64,000 nt of DNA, taken from NCBI GenBank assembly GCA_964408455.1, contig CAYOZN010000014.1, forward strand, positions 1 to 64,000, given 5' to 3'. The position numbers and the translations under genes were made by a program. Every line of letters starts with the position of its first letter. The stretch's first letter is position 1. Of this stretch, positions 16,863 through 25,710 are shown piece by piece. The notes under the pieces are model-generated. The model had not been told where the DNA came from. It did not search any database and saw only the letters and a program-made list of their open reading frames with translations. This DNA comes from CAYOZN01 sp964408455. GTDB lineage: Bacteria; Planctomycetota; Phycisphaerae; UBA1845; UTPLA1.

Positions 16863-17606
16863 ATGCATCGAGGCACCATCAATTACGTCGTCGATTTCGT
16901 CACGCTGATTGTGATACTGGCGATGGCCTTCACCGGCATCCTGCTCGAGTTCGTGCTTCCGCCCGGCTCCGGCAGCGGAGCGGGGGCTCGCTCGCTCTTG
17001 GACTGGACGCGCCACGACTGGGGCGACGTGCATTTCTACCTCGGCTGCGGGCTGGCGGGGCTGGTCGCCGTGCACGTGGCGTTGCACTGGAACTGGGTCT
17101 GCACATTCACCCGGCGCATGCTGATAGGCCGCGCGGCGGCCGGGGCCATCTCGCGCGTTCGCCGGGATGCATATGGTATTGCCTTTGTCGGCCTGTTGAT
17201 CGGCGTGTTCGGTGGGGCAACCTGGCTGGCTTCGCGATACGTCGAAGTGCAGGATGGCGGCCTTGGCCGGGGCGCTCGCGCCGCGGCCGGTTCGCCGCAG
17301 CAGGCGCGCCTTGTCGGGCAGACTCGCGCGCGCACGGAGGGCGACGACGCCGAGCGGGCCGGTCGCAATCTGATCAGCGGGTCGACGACGCTGGCCGACG
17401 CGGCCGAGATGGCCGGCGTTCCGGTCGAGGCCCTCCGCCGGGAACTGAACGTGCCCGACGACGTGAGTGCCGACGAGCGGCTCGGCCGCCTGCGCCGGCA
17501 GTACGGCTTCACCATGTCGGACGTGCGTCGCGCGGTCGATCGCATGGCGAACGGCTCATCGAATCATCCCGAGACCGGCGAAACCGCCGGGGAGCAGCCA
17601 TCATGA
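16863..17606 (+). CDS. DUF4405-like cytochrome b-type membrane protein with C-terminal helical domain
   Basis: The 247-residue protein has three predicted membrane helices (about 8-32, 55-80, 104-125). Histidines at 57, 71 and 75 lie in the HFYLGCGLAGLVAVHVALHW region, which matches the DUF4405 cytochrome b-like pattern and may bind heme. After a disordered stretch, residues ~165-230 form a soluble helical domain (SGSTTLADAAEMAGVPVEALRRELNVP and following) of the type attached to redox membrane proteins. It is a plausible quinone- or membrane-side partner for the hydrogenase. The stop overlaps the start of the PLP-enzyme gene (ATGA). Confidence 0.7.
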   Translation: MHRGTINYVVDFVTLIVILAMAFTGILLEFVLPPGSGSGAGARSLLDWTRHDWGDVHFYLGCGLAGLVAVHVALHWNWVCTFTRRMLIGRAAAGAISRVRRDAYGIAFVGLLIGVFGGATWLASRYVEVQDGGLGRGARAAAGSPQQARLVGQTRARTEGDDAERAGRNLISGSTTLADAAEMAGVPVEALRRELNVPDDVSADERLGRLRRQYGFTMSDVRRAVDRMANGSSNHPETGETAGEQPS

Positions 17607-18943
17607 GAAACGGTCAGCGTCAGAATTATCCACAGGAGAAAAACGAGTCGATCCGCACGCGGTTGATTCATGGTCGCGGCCGCACGCAGAAGTGGGACTT
17701 CAGCCATCACGTGGTGCCGCCCATGACGTCGAGCGCCGCCTTCCGGCTCGATTCGGCCCAGCGCGGCGCCCGGGGCTTCGCCGAATACGCACAAGGGGAG
17801 TCGAGCGACGGCCGTTCGCCGATCTACATCTACGATCGGCTCGATGAGCCCACGCGTGCCCTGCTGGAGGAGAATCTGGCATTCGCCGAACACGGCGAGA
17901 GCGCCGTGTGCTTTGCATCGGGGATGGCTGCCATCAGCGCGGCACTATGCGTGCTGGCGCCGAGCGGAAGACACATCGTCGCCCACCATACGCTGTACGG
18001 CTGCACCTATTCGCTGATCACCGGTTGGCTGCCGAAATTTCAGGTCTCGACCAGCTTCGTGGGGCTGGACGAGCCCGAGGCGCTCAGCGCCGCCGTGAAT
18101 GCCGATACGCGCGTGGTCTATTTTGAGACGCCGGTCAATCCGGACATGCGCCTGATCGACATCGCCGCGGTGCGCCGGGAAGTCGATCGCATCAACGCCC
18201 GCCGGCCGGCCGGCGAGCGCATCTGGATCGTGGTGGACAATACGTTTGCGACGCCATTTTGTCAGCGACCGCTGACGCTGGGGGCCGACGTGGTCGTCGA
18301 ATCGCTGACCAAGGGGATCGGCGGTTTCGGCACCGATCTGGGGGGTGTCGTGGTGTGCCCGCGGTCGCTGCTTTCTTCGTTCATGCTATATCGCAAGGAC
18401 TTCGGCGGCGTGCTGTCGCCAAAGGCGGCCTGGCCGACGCTGGTCTATGGCCTGCCGTCGCTGGCGGCGCGGATGGCGAACTATCAGAAGAGCGCCCACC
18501 ACGTCGCGAAGTTTCTTGCGGCACATCCCAATGTCGAACAGGTGCGCTATCCGGGGCTCAATGACTTTCCGCAGTTCGAGTTGGCCCGTCGGCAGATGAC
18601 CGACGAAAGCGGCCGCTTCGCCCCGGGTTCGATGATCTACTTCACGCTTCGGCCGCAGTCGCCGAAGGACAAACCGGCCGAGCGCGTGATCGACTGGATT
18701 GCGAAGCACGCCTACTGCATCACGCTGGCGGTGTCCCTGGGACAGGTGAAGACGCTCATCGAGTGGCCGTACGGAATGACGCACGCGGCCCTGCCGCCGG
18801 ACGTGAAGAAGACGCACGCCCTCTCTCCGCACGGCATTCGCCTGAGCGTGGGCCTGGAGGACTGGCACGATCTGATGTCGGAGCTGGATGCAGCGCTGGA
18901 GCAGGTGGTGCACGCAGAGGAATTTGACGCGTGCGCGCTGTAA
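17603..18943 (+). CDS. PLP-dependent gamma-family enzyme (cystathionine gamma-synthase / methionine gamma-lyase type)
   Basis: This 446-residue enzyme belongs to the Cys/Met metabolism PLP family. VVDNTFATP (Asp212) and the PLP lysine at residue 237 in ESLTKGIGGFGTDLGG are clear. Family members make cystathionine, split methionine to methanethiol, or sulfhydrylate homoserine esters. The sequence alone does not choose between them. The N-terminal ~30 residues are family-atypical. The ATG at 17603 overlaps the preceding membrane-protein stop, so it closes the hydrogenase operon. Since group 3b enzymes can reduce sulfur to sulfide, a sulfur-assimilating or sulfur-releasing role next to the hydrogenase is attractive but unproven. 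Confidence 0.82.
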   Translation: MRNGQRQNYPQEKNESIRTRLIHGRGRTQKWDFSHHVVPPMTSSAAFRLDSAQRGARGFAEYAQGESSDGRSPIYIYDRLDEPTRALLEENLAFAEHGESAVCFASGMAAISAALCVLAPSGRHIVAHHTLYGCTYSLITGWLPKFQVSTSFVGLDEPEALSAAVNADTRVVYFETPVNPDMRLIDIAAVRREVDRINARRPAGERIWIVVDNTFATPFCQRPLTLGADVVVESLTKGIGGFGTDLGGVVVCPRSLLSSFMLYRKDFGGVLSPKAAWPTLVYGLPSLAARMANYQKSAHHVAKFLAAHPNVEQVRYPGLNDFPQFELARRQMTDESGRFAPGSMIYFTLRPQSPKDKPAERVIDWIAKHAYCITLAVSLGQVKTLIEWPYGMTHAALPPDVKKTHALSPHGIRLSVGLEDWHDLMSELDAALEQVVHAEEFDACAL

Positions 18944-18972
18944 GAATGGCCGCGGCTCACATCGATGCGGGA

Positions 18973-19980
18973 TCAGTCTGTAACCGCCGGCCCGGTATCG
19001 ACAACTTCGAAATCGCTGCCCTTCACATCCCGCAGCGTGCGCAGCTCGTCGTCGTCCCATCGCGGATCGGGGGCGCCGGAGATGTACCAGTTCGAGCCAT
19101 TGTCCGCCACGATCATGCCGTACTTCTTCAGACCGCGCAGGATGACCCGCACATTTGCGGGGAAGCCAGTCTCGTCGAAGTCCGCCTTCAACCGCACCCG
19201 CAGACCCATCGGCGGACGATTGGGATCGGTCGATGAACTGGCGAAGTGCGTGGCCGGCGGAATGTACGCCCGCTGCGTCCGCGACACGGTAAAGCGCAGC
19301 GCATGATCGAGTTCGCCCTGCTCGACGATCTCTTCATATCGCGCCAGGCCGGCAAAGATGGGCAGACCCGCGGCGTCGGCGGATGTCCAGCCGGCGGGCC
19401 GCAATTCGTTGGACGTCAGGTCGAAGATCGCCCCCGAGCCGGCCGTCCAGCCGTCGCCGACTTTGAAGGCGTAGAACAGTTCGTACAGCAGCTTGTTGTC
19501 GACATCCACGACGATCACGTGCCGGTCGCCGTCGGCATTCGGCCCGCCCTCGATCGGGGCATTCTCTGGAATTGGATAGGGACCGGGATCGCTTTCGTCG
19601 GCGTAGTCAAACGTCACGTTCACCTTCGGCTGATCGCCATGCACGACGATGTAGGGAATGCCGATGGGCGCGCCCTCCCAAACTGTGCCGAAGTCGGGAT
19701 GCAGACCGGTGTCTGCGCCGATGGATGCGATAAAGTTGTCGGAGTTCGGATGCACCGGCAGCGACGAGATATCCTGGTTCCACGGATTGTCGGCGGGAAA
19801 GACCTGGAGCGAGCCGATGCGCGTCTCGACGTCGCCGCCGCCTTCGGGCACGCCGCCCGATCCGTCGGTCAGAAAACTGGCGGAATTGCATGCCAGTGCG
19901 CAAAGAAAGACCGCGGAGATCGCGCCGGCGGCGCAAATGACAAGCGGGTCCTGAAGTACTGATTCACGCCGGGCATCCAT
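18973..19980 (-). CDS. Predicted lipoprotein of unknown function (DNPWNQD family)
   Basis: The 335-residue protein has a hydrophobic N-terminus ending in ALAC, a plausible lipobox. The mature region begins soon after with FPADNPWNQDISSLPVHPNS, followed by HPDFGTVWEGAPIGIPY, ESDPGPYPIP, GDRHVIVVD, AGSGAIFDLTSN, GWTSADAAGLPI and LRFTV. I recall this set of motifs from uncharacterised secreted proteins of planctomycetes and other bacteria, but no function is known to me. The ATG at 19980 is used because the signal segment follows it; an ATG further upstream adds a charged stretch. It is convergent with the hydrogenase operon, 29 nt apart. Confidence 0.75.
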   Translation of the reverse strand: MDARRESVLQDPLVICAAGAISAVFLCALACNSASFLTDGSGGVPEGGGDVETRIGSLQVFPADNPWNQDISSLPVHPNSDNFIASIGADTGLHPDFGTVWEGAPIGIPYIVVHGDQPKVNVTFDYADESDPGPYPIPENAPIEGGPNADGDRHVIVVDVDNKLLYELFYAFKVGDGWTAGSGAIFDLTSNELRPAGWTSADAAGLPIFAGLARYEEIVEQGELDHALRFTVSRTQRAYIPPATHFASSSTDPNRPPMGLRVRLKADFDETGFPANVRVILRGLKKYGMIVADNGSNWYISGAPDPRWDDDELRTLRDVKGSDFEVVDTGPAVTD

Positions 19981-20156
19981 GCGGCAACCCATCCCCCGTT
20001 GCGACCGATTCGCGCAAAGCCCCAGCATTACACGGCATGGCTTGCGCGCGGCACTCCCGATCGTTGTATCTGATACGCCGCGGATGGTGTCAAGAAGCGG
20101 GCGGGATTCGACGAACGTCGCGAATCATTCGCGGACGCAGCGGGGTCGCGATATCG

Positions 20157-23135
20157 TCAATCTGCATTCGGCTGCGGGCTGAGCGCGTCCGCCTTTTCCT
20201 GCCACTGCGCGGCAGTTTGATCGTGACCCTTCCCCGGATCGGCTTCGTGCCGCTCCTGATAGAGCCGGATGAAGCATTGTATGTAGCGATTGCGATCGTC
20301 GTCGTCGGCGGCAGGCGCTTTCTGAAGCTCGTCGTACGCCTGTTTCAAAAACGTCTCCATCTCATCCAGCCGTTTATCCGCCAGCAGCATGCGCATGAGG
20401 CCGATGTCCGACGTAATGCGCCAGGTGTGGTTTGCCGGCAGCTGGCGGTGATTAATGGCGACGGCTTCGCGGAAGAGTTTTTCCGCTTCCTTGAGATCGC
20501 CCTGGTCCTCGCGCTGAAGCGCGAGATTGGCGATGCTGAGCGCCACTTCCGGGTGGTCGGGTCCGCGGATGCGCCGGCGGATGTCGAGCGCCTCGCGGAG
20601 CATCGGCTCCGACTCCTCCGATTCGCCGGAGAACTTGTATATCATCGCGAGATTGTTAAGCGTGCCGACGACTTCGTTGTGCTCGTCGCCGAGGATGCGG
20701 CGGTACATGTCGAGCGCGTCGGCGTAAATCGTCTTTGCGGTGGCATAGTCCTTTTCCCGGTACTTGATGCTGGCGAGATTGTTCAGGAGCGTCGCAATCT
20801 CGACGCTCTCGTCCCCGAGCAGCTTGCGCTTGATGTCGAGCGATTGCTCGAGCAGCTCCCAGGCGCCGTCGAAATCGCCGCGGGAATAGTGAATGCCCGC
20901 AAGGTTGTTCAGGCTGTCGGCCACTTCCTTGTGCTCGTCGCCCAGCAGGCGCCTGCGGATGTCGAGGGATTCGCGGATGAGCGGCTCGGCCTCCTGCACC
21001 TGGTCGCGCGCGTGTAGAGCGCCGCCCAGGTCGTTGAGCACCTGGGCCAGCACCGCATGATCCGCCGGCGGCAGCTGCCGCGCCAGCGCGAGCGCCTCCC
21101 GCAGCAGTGCCTCAGATTCGGCATGCTTGCCCTGGTTGTAGAGCGCCAGGGCCAGCATGTTCGTGCCGGTGATGGTCTTGGGGTGCAATTCGCCGTAGTG
21201 GGCGCGGTAGGTCGCGAGCGCGTCGCGGCGGAGTTGCTCCGCCTCGCCGTGCCGGTCCTGGGCGGACAGGGCGCCGGACAGCTCGGACTCTGCATCGGCC
21301 CGCGCCAATTCGTCCGGCTCGGGAAGGGACAATTGCAGTTCAAGCGCGCGCTGAAGCGCGGCCTCGGACTTGTCGTGCAGGCCAAGCGTTCGACACAAAA
21401 TGCCCAGGGTGTACAGAAGATCGGCCTGCACCGCCGGCTGATCCGCAAAACGCGACTTCACCGCGTCGATGTCGTTGCCAAGGATGTACTTGTCGAGCAC
21501 ATCGCGGGCCACATCCACCGCCTGGGCGGGGCCGACGACGCGATCGTAGTCGGCCAGATGCGCCGCGATCTCCTCTTCAGTCAGCTTGCGCCGGTCCGGC
21601 CATTCGCCGACAAACTGTCGCGAAAGGCTGTCCTTCACTTTTTCGCGGAACAGTTCCTTGAAGTCGTGGCCCATCGCCTGCACGTCGATGCCGGCCAGCA
21701 GATCGGACTGAAAGCGGGCGACTTGGCGCGTTTCGTCGGCGCGTTTTTCGGCGAGGGCCTGGCTGGTCCTGGCGAGACCCAGGGCGCGGGAGGCGCGGAT
21801 GGCGAAGACGATCGACACGCCCGTGGCGCCGACCAGTGTCAGTGCCACGGCGCCGCCGGCGAGCATGGCCCCGCGGTGGCGCTGAACGAACTTCCGCAGC
21901 TTGTAGCCGGCGCTGGGCGGCATGGCGGTGACCGGCTCGCGGGCGAGATATCGCGAGATGTCGTCGGCCAGGGCCGCGGCCGTCTCATAGCGCCGCGCAC
22001 GATTTTTCTCGAGGCACTTCATCACGATCCAGTCGAGATCGCCCTTGAGCCGCCGGGCGAGCAGCATGGGCTCGGTTCGGCGTCGGCGGGCAATGTCGAT
22101 GGCGGAGTCGTCGCTGTGGTGGATGCCGGTGGACTCCCGCGGCAGGGCGGCGATGTTGGACGACGCCGCGAGTGTCCGCAGCTTGACACTGGGACGCGGC
22201 GGCTCTTCGTCGCGGATGATGCGCTGGATCTCGGCGATGGAGGCCGATCGGAGCCGGGCCACGTCGAAGGGCGGGCTGCCGGCCAACAGCTCGTACAGCA
22301 GTACGCCCAGCGAATACAGATCGCTGCGGGTATCGACATCGACGCCCGCCACTTCCGCCTGCTCCGGGCTCATGTACTGAGGCGTGCCGATAAGCTGGTG
22401 AATCTCGGTGAAGAGCGTCTTGTCCGTCAGCTTCATCGCCGTGGCCTTGGCAATGCCGAAGTCGATGACCTTGGGCAGCGGCCTGCCGTCGGCGACCGTC
22501 ACCATCACGTTCGACGGCTTGATGTCGCGGTGAATGATGCCCTTCTGATGCGCGTGCTGCACGGCCCCGCAGATATCCTGAAAAAGCGAGAGCCGCTCCT
22601 CGACGCCGAGCTGATTGCGATCGCAATAGCGCGTTACCGGCTCGCCGCGGACCAGCTCCATGACGAAAAAGGGCCGCCCGGCCGCGGTGGCGCCGGCGTC
22701 CAGCACGCGGGCGATGTTGGGATGATCCATCATCGCCAGGGCCTGCCGCTCCGCCTCGAAGCGGGCGATGACCTGGCGGGTGTCCATGCCCGGCTTGATG
22801 ATCTTCAGGGCGACGCGGCGCATGACCGGCTCGACCTGCTCGGCCATGAAGACCGTGCCGAAGCCGCCTTCGCCGATCTGCTGGAGCAGCTTGTAGCGGC
22901 CGATCTGGGTGCCGGGCCCCTCGAGCGCCGGCGCCGTCGATGGCGCAGGAATGCCCGCACCGGTGACGGCGGCGAGGAAGTCGGAGTCGTCGAGCGTCTT
23001 GAGCAGATCCAGCGCCTCGCGGGCGACGGCGCTGTCGGCGGCGTTTTCCTCGATGTAGGACCGGCGGCGGCCGATGTCGAGCCCGGCCGCCTGGGCCAGC
23101 AGTTCCTTCACGCGTTCGCGATCGTGTGGGTTCAT
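20157..23135 (-). CDS. Membrane Ser/Thr protein kinase with C-terminal TPR array
   Basis: This 992-residue protein has a cytoplasmic kinase domain at about residues 80-350: IGEGGFGTVF P-loop (88-95), catalytic Lys111, HRDIKPSNV (202-210), DFGIAKA (225-231) and GTPQYMSPEQ. A membrane helix (MLAGGAVALTLVGATGVSIV region) follows. About 500 residues of tetratricopeptide repeats come next (for example SLNNLAGIHYSRGDFDGAWELLE and ALYNQGKHAESEALLREAL). Kinases of this layout are expanded in planctomycetes. It shares an ATGA overlap with an upstream ECF sigma gene, so the pair is one operon and the kinase may regulate that sigma factor. The ATG at 23135 is chosen from the overlap. Confidence 0.92.
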   Translation of the reverse strand: MNPHDRERVKELLAQAAGLDIGRRRSYIEENAADSAVAREALDLLKTLDDSDFLAAVTGAGIPAPSTAPALEGPGTQIGRYKLLQQIGEGGFGTVFMAEQVEPVMRRVALKIIKPGMDTRQVIARFEAERQALAMMDHPNIARVLDAGATAAGRPFFVMELVRGEPVTRYCDRNQLGVEERLSLFQDICGAVQHAHQKGIIHRDIKPSNVMVTVADGRPLPKVIDFGIAKATAMKLTDKTLFTEIHQLIGTPQYMSPEQAEVAGVDVDTRSDLYSLGVLLYELLAGSPPFDVARLRSASIAEIQRIIRDEEPPRPSVKLRTLAASSNIAALPRESTGIHHSDDSAIDIARRRRTEPMLLARRLKGDLDWIVMKCLEKNRARRYETAAALADDISRYLAREPVTAMPPSAGYKLRKFVQRHRGAMLAGGAVALTLVGATGVSIVFAIRASRALGLARTSQALAEKRADETRQVARFQSDLLAGIDVQAMGHDFKELFREKVKDSLSRQFVGEWPDRRKLTEEEIAAHLADYDRVVGPAQAVDVARDVLDKYILGNDIDAVKSRFADQPAVQADLLYTLGILCRTLGLHDKSEAALQRALELQLSLPEPDELARADAESELSGALSAQDRHGEAEQLRRDALATYRAHYGELHPKTITGTNMLALALYNQGKHAESEALLREALALARQLPPADHAVLAQVLNDLGGALHARDQVQEAEPLIRESLDIRRRLLGDEHKEVADSLNNLAGIHYSRGDFDGAWELLEQSLDIKRKLLGDESVEIATLLNNLASIKYREKDYATAKTIYADALDMYRRILGDEHNEVVGTLNNLAMIYKFSGESEESEPMLREALDIRRRIRGPDHPEVALSIANLALQREDQGDLKEAEKLFREAVAINHRQLPANHTWRITSDIGLMRMLLADKRLDEMETFLKQAYDELQKAPAADDDDRNRYIQCFIRLYQERHEADPGKGHDQTAAQWQEKADALSPQPNAD

Positions 23136-23758
23136 GTGGTTGGCTCCGCCGCGTCCTCGGCGCCGTTGAGGAATCGCAGCAGCCATGCGCGGGCATAGCG
23201 CCATTCGCGGTCCACGGTGCTGGGGGCGATGCTCAGGGCCGCGGCGGTTTCGTCGACGGACAGCCCGGCATAAAAGCGGAGCTGGGCCACGCTGGCGGCA
23301 CGGGCATCGTGTTGGGAAAGTGCCGCAATCGCGGCATCCAGATCGATCGCGTCGGCGATGCAGTCGTCCTCGGACAGATCAGCCACGTTGGCGATCTCGC
23401 GCCGGCGATCGCCGCCGCGCTTCTTCGCGCCGATGCGTCGCGCGTGCTCGATGAGAATCCGGCGCATCGCCTCGGCGGCGGCGGCATAAAAGTGCGCCCG
23501 GCTGTTCCAGCCCAGATCGCGATCGCCCACCAGCCGCACGTACACTTCGTGCACCAGTGCCGTGGCTTGAAGGGTATGGTTGAGGCGTTCCTGCTTCATG
23601 CGTCGCTCGGCCAGTTCTCTCAGGGAGCGGTAGACCAGCGGCAATAGATCGCGCGCGGCCATCGGCTGACCCGCGGCCGCCCCCTCGAGCAGCCCGGTGA
23701 TATCGGCGCGGTCTTCGGGCGGCTGCGGTGCAGTCGGGTCCGGTTGGTCATCCACCAT
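23132..23758 (-). CDS. ECF RNA polymerase sigma factor (planctomycete type)
   Basis: This 208-residue sigma factor has region 2 (LLPLVYRSLRELAERRMKQER, ATALVHEVYVRLVGDRD) and region 4 (ELFYAGLSVDETAAALSIAPSTVDREWRYARAWL-like helix-turn-helix, starting near residue 150). It belongs to the Sigma70_ECF group (PF07638 type), which is abundant in planctomycetes and often lies beside a Ser/Thr kinase gene. It precedes the kinase with an overlapping stop/start. No anti-sigma gene adjoins it, so control by the kinase is likely. The start at 23758 has only a weak ribosome site. Confidence 0.9.
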   Translation of the reverse strand: MVDDQPDPTAPQPPEDRADITGLLEGAAAGQPMAARDLLPLVYRSLRELAERRMKQERLNHTLQATALVHEVYVRLVGDRDLGWNSRAHFYAAAAEAMRRILIEHARRIGAKKRGGDRRREIANVADLSEDDCIADAIDLDAAIAALSQHDARAASVAQLRFYAGLSVDETAAALSIAPSTVDREWRYARAWLLRFLNGAEDAAEPTT

Positions 23759-24117
23759 GTGTCATCCCCTTATGCGAGAACCGGGGTGCGGCGACACCAC
23801 GATCCCGGCATCATTTTACCTGCGGTGCCGGAATTTTTGTGCAGGCCCATTGTGCACGCCTTTGCGTCGCGTCCGCCAGATGCGCGTGAAGGCCTGCCGT
23901 CGTTGTCGCATAGATGACTCGGAACCGATCGGACGGACGGCCAGCCGGTCGCCTAGTTCTGCCTGGGCATGGACTTGCGCTCAGTCAGCCGGGGCGGCCG
24001 GGCGGCGCGTGCCGTTGCCGGTTCCGATCCCGGCGCGCCGGGATGATGGCGACGCCGGGGGTGGTAGCCCGTGCGGCGCCATGCCGAGAGTCCTCGCGTA
24101 GCTTGAGGAGCGTTGTC
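23759..24117. other. Divergent intergenic region with palindrome
   Basis: A 359-bp gene-free stretch separates the ECF-kinase operon (minus) from a lipoprotein gene (plus), so it should contain both promoters. It holds the 18-bp palindrome at 24027-24044. No confident -35/-10 pair or riboswitch was recognised. Confidence 0.5.
24027..24044. promoter_or_regulatory. Perfect 18-bp palindrome ATCCCGGCGCGCCGGGAT
   Basis: The sequence reads the same on both strands and lies 74 bp before the lipoprotein ATG. Its 14-bp core also occurs at 74-87. Its symmetry and location fit a dimer-binding operator, but nothing proves binding. It could also be a chance GC-rich palindrome. Confidence 0.4.
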
Positions 24118-24134
24118 ATGCAACGTAGTTCAAG
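24102..24134 (+). promoter_or_regulatory. Translation-start hairpin over ribosome site and AUG
   Basis: CTTGA (24102-24106) can pair with TCAAG (24130-24134), and CGTTG (24111-24115) with CAACG (24121-24125). The AUG (24118-24120) is in the 5-nt loop and most of the ribosome site (GAGGAG, 24105-24110) is in the internal loop. This may tune translation of the lipoprotein gene. Confidence 0.45.
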
Positions 24135-25299
24135 ACATCCGGGACGTTTGACAAGGATGAGAATCGCAGGGGCCATCGCCGGCCTGGCGGCCGGCATGGT
24201 CGGGCTCATGCCCTTTGGCGGCTGCGGCCTTGCCGATCCGCTCAACAACATCGCCAACCAGATCGAATCGGCCATCGCCAGCATCGATCTCAACTCGGCA
24301 CAGTGGCAGCAGATCGTCCGCGATCTGCAGGAGCAACTCCCCGAGGCCGAGAACGATCTCAAGGCCGACATCGACGAGGTCCTGCAACGCGGCATCAAGG
24401 CCACCACCGTCAGCGTCATCGCCGCCGGCGACTTCGTCGCCCGGCGCGTGCAGGAAGGGCTCAACCGCATCAAGGCCGAGTTCACCGGCGATCCGATTCC
24501 GGTCTACCCGCCCGCCTTCCTCGGCTTCGCCCCCGACCAGATCGAAGTCAAGCGCGTGCTCAGTGACGAGGTCAACTCGATCACGGCATATGGCTATGAC
24601 TTCGACCGGCGCGATGCCGCCGGTAAGTCACTCGAGCTCTGGCTGCTCCGCGACGGGCAGTACATCGACGTGTCGTTCGCCCTCACCCTGGCGACCCACT
24701 ACGAGGCCAAGGTGAATCTCGCGGCCAACGGCGTGCAGATGTCGAAGGGCTGCGCCCTGATGCAGCTCCGCTGGGACGGCAAGGTCATCTCGACGCTGCC
24801 GATCCTGCAGCCCGATCCGCCGAAGCCGCGGGATATCGAGGTGTACCTGTCCGGCCTGACCTACAAGCCGCCGCACACCCGCGGCGACAAGGAATTCAAG
24901 GGACACGGACCCTTCGTCGTCATGGAGGCGGCGATTGCCGGTGCCGACTTCGTGCCCGGCGGCGCGCGGGCCCTTCAGGGACGTGTGTACATGTTTGCCG
25001 AAGAGACCGAGAGCGACTGGACCACCGCCGAAGGCACGTCGGAATGGCAGATTGTGTACCGGGCCGAGCCGGGCGAGCGCATCCTGGACATCCTCTCGCC
25101 GGTCCTGTGCGTGGATTCGTACGAGGATACGAACAACAGCGAAGACCTGATCTGCCCCGGCGTCGGGAACCTGGTCAAGTGCTTCCGGGCCGTCGGCGAT
25201 ACCGGCAGCGACAATGATGCCGGCCACGGGACGAAGGTCTCGGTCGAGTTTGCCCCGGTGAAGATTCGCGTGATCAAGGACGATCCATACTTCAACTAA
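24118..25299 (+). CDS. Predicted lipoprotein of unknown function
   Basis: The 393-residue protein starts at the ATG at 24118, seven nt after GAGGAG. Residues ~15-36 form a signal segment ending in FGGC, a likely lipidation Cys. A helical region of about 100 residues follows (NNIANQIESAIASIDLNSAQ onwards), then a beta-rich region with sequences such as ITAYGYDFDRRDAAG and VSVEFAPVKIRVIKDDPYFN at the C-terminus. I do not recognise the family. Two strong terminator hairpins follow the stop, so it is probably a single-gene unit divergent from the kinase operon. It is likely anchored in the outer membrane or periplasm. Confidence 0.75.
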   Translation: MQRSSRHPGRLTRMRIAGAIAGLAAGMVGLMPFGGCGLADPLNNIANQIESAIASIDLNSAQWQQIVRDLQEQLPEAENDLKADIDEVLQRGIKATTVSVIAAGDFVARRVQEGLNRIKAEFTGDPIPVYPPAFLGFAPDQIEVKRVLSDEVNSITAYGYDFDRRDAAGKSLELWLLRDGQYIDVSFALTLATHYEAKVNLAANGVQMSKGCALMQLRWDGKVISTLPILQPDPPKPRDIEVYLSGLTYKPPHTRGDKEFKGHGPFVVMEAAIAGADFVPGGARALQGRVYMFAEETESDWTTAEGTSEWQIVYRAEPGERILDILSPVLCVDSYEDTNNSEDLICPGVGNLVKCFRAVGDTGSDNDAGHGTKVSVEFAPVKIRVIKDDPYFN

Positions 25300-25312
25300 T
25301 CTATCGCGTCAG

Positions 25313-25341
25313 CGGCCCGGTTCCTCCCCGGAACCGGGCCG
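25313..25341 (+). terminator. Perfect 12-bp stem hairpin after lipoprotein gene
   Basis: CGGCCCGGTTCC pairs perfectly with GGAACCGGGCCG around a 5-nt loop, 14 nt after the stop. No T-run follows directly. It acts with the next hairpin or stabilises the transcript end. Confidence 0.6.
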
Positions 25342-25355
25342 ACTGAAGCCTCCCG

Positions 25356-25395
25356 CGGCGGCAGCGGCCCATTCCGGGCCGCGGCCGCCGTTTTT
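25356..25395 (+). terminator. Intrinsic terminator with T-run
   Basis: A 15-bp GC stem with one mismatch (25356-25370 with 25376-25390) and a 5-nt loop is followed by TTTTT at 25391-25395. This is a classical rho-independent terminator for the lipoprotein gene. The rest of 25396-25710 shows no gene. Confidence 0.85.
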
Positions 25396-25710
25396 GTCTG
25401 CGCCATTGCGAGAATCCCTTCTCGCATCCCCTCCTGCCGGATTCCCTTTCCGGCGTCGCCTGCGGCGAAAGTGCCACATGGGCTGCGTCGCAATCGCTCC
25501 ACCATCCTCAAAGTCCGGTCCGGCCCGGCGATCGGTTGACGCACGTATGGCACCGTTCGCCCCTGACGCCTGCACGCAAACCATCGTCGGAAAAAGCGGT
25601 TGGATACCCGTTCCGAGGCATTCCAATTGATTGATTTTTCCAAACAGACAGGATGAAATAATGCCCGTCCGCGCATTCTCAGCACTTTTCTTTCTTTTTC
25701 AGGAGCGATC

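Noticed and set aside
21057..23198. Long plus-strand frame (about 713 codons) opposite the kinase
   Set aside because: It mirrors the kinase-TPR gene, which has complete kinase motifs on the other strand.
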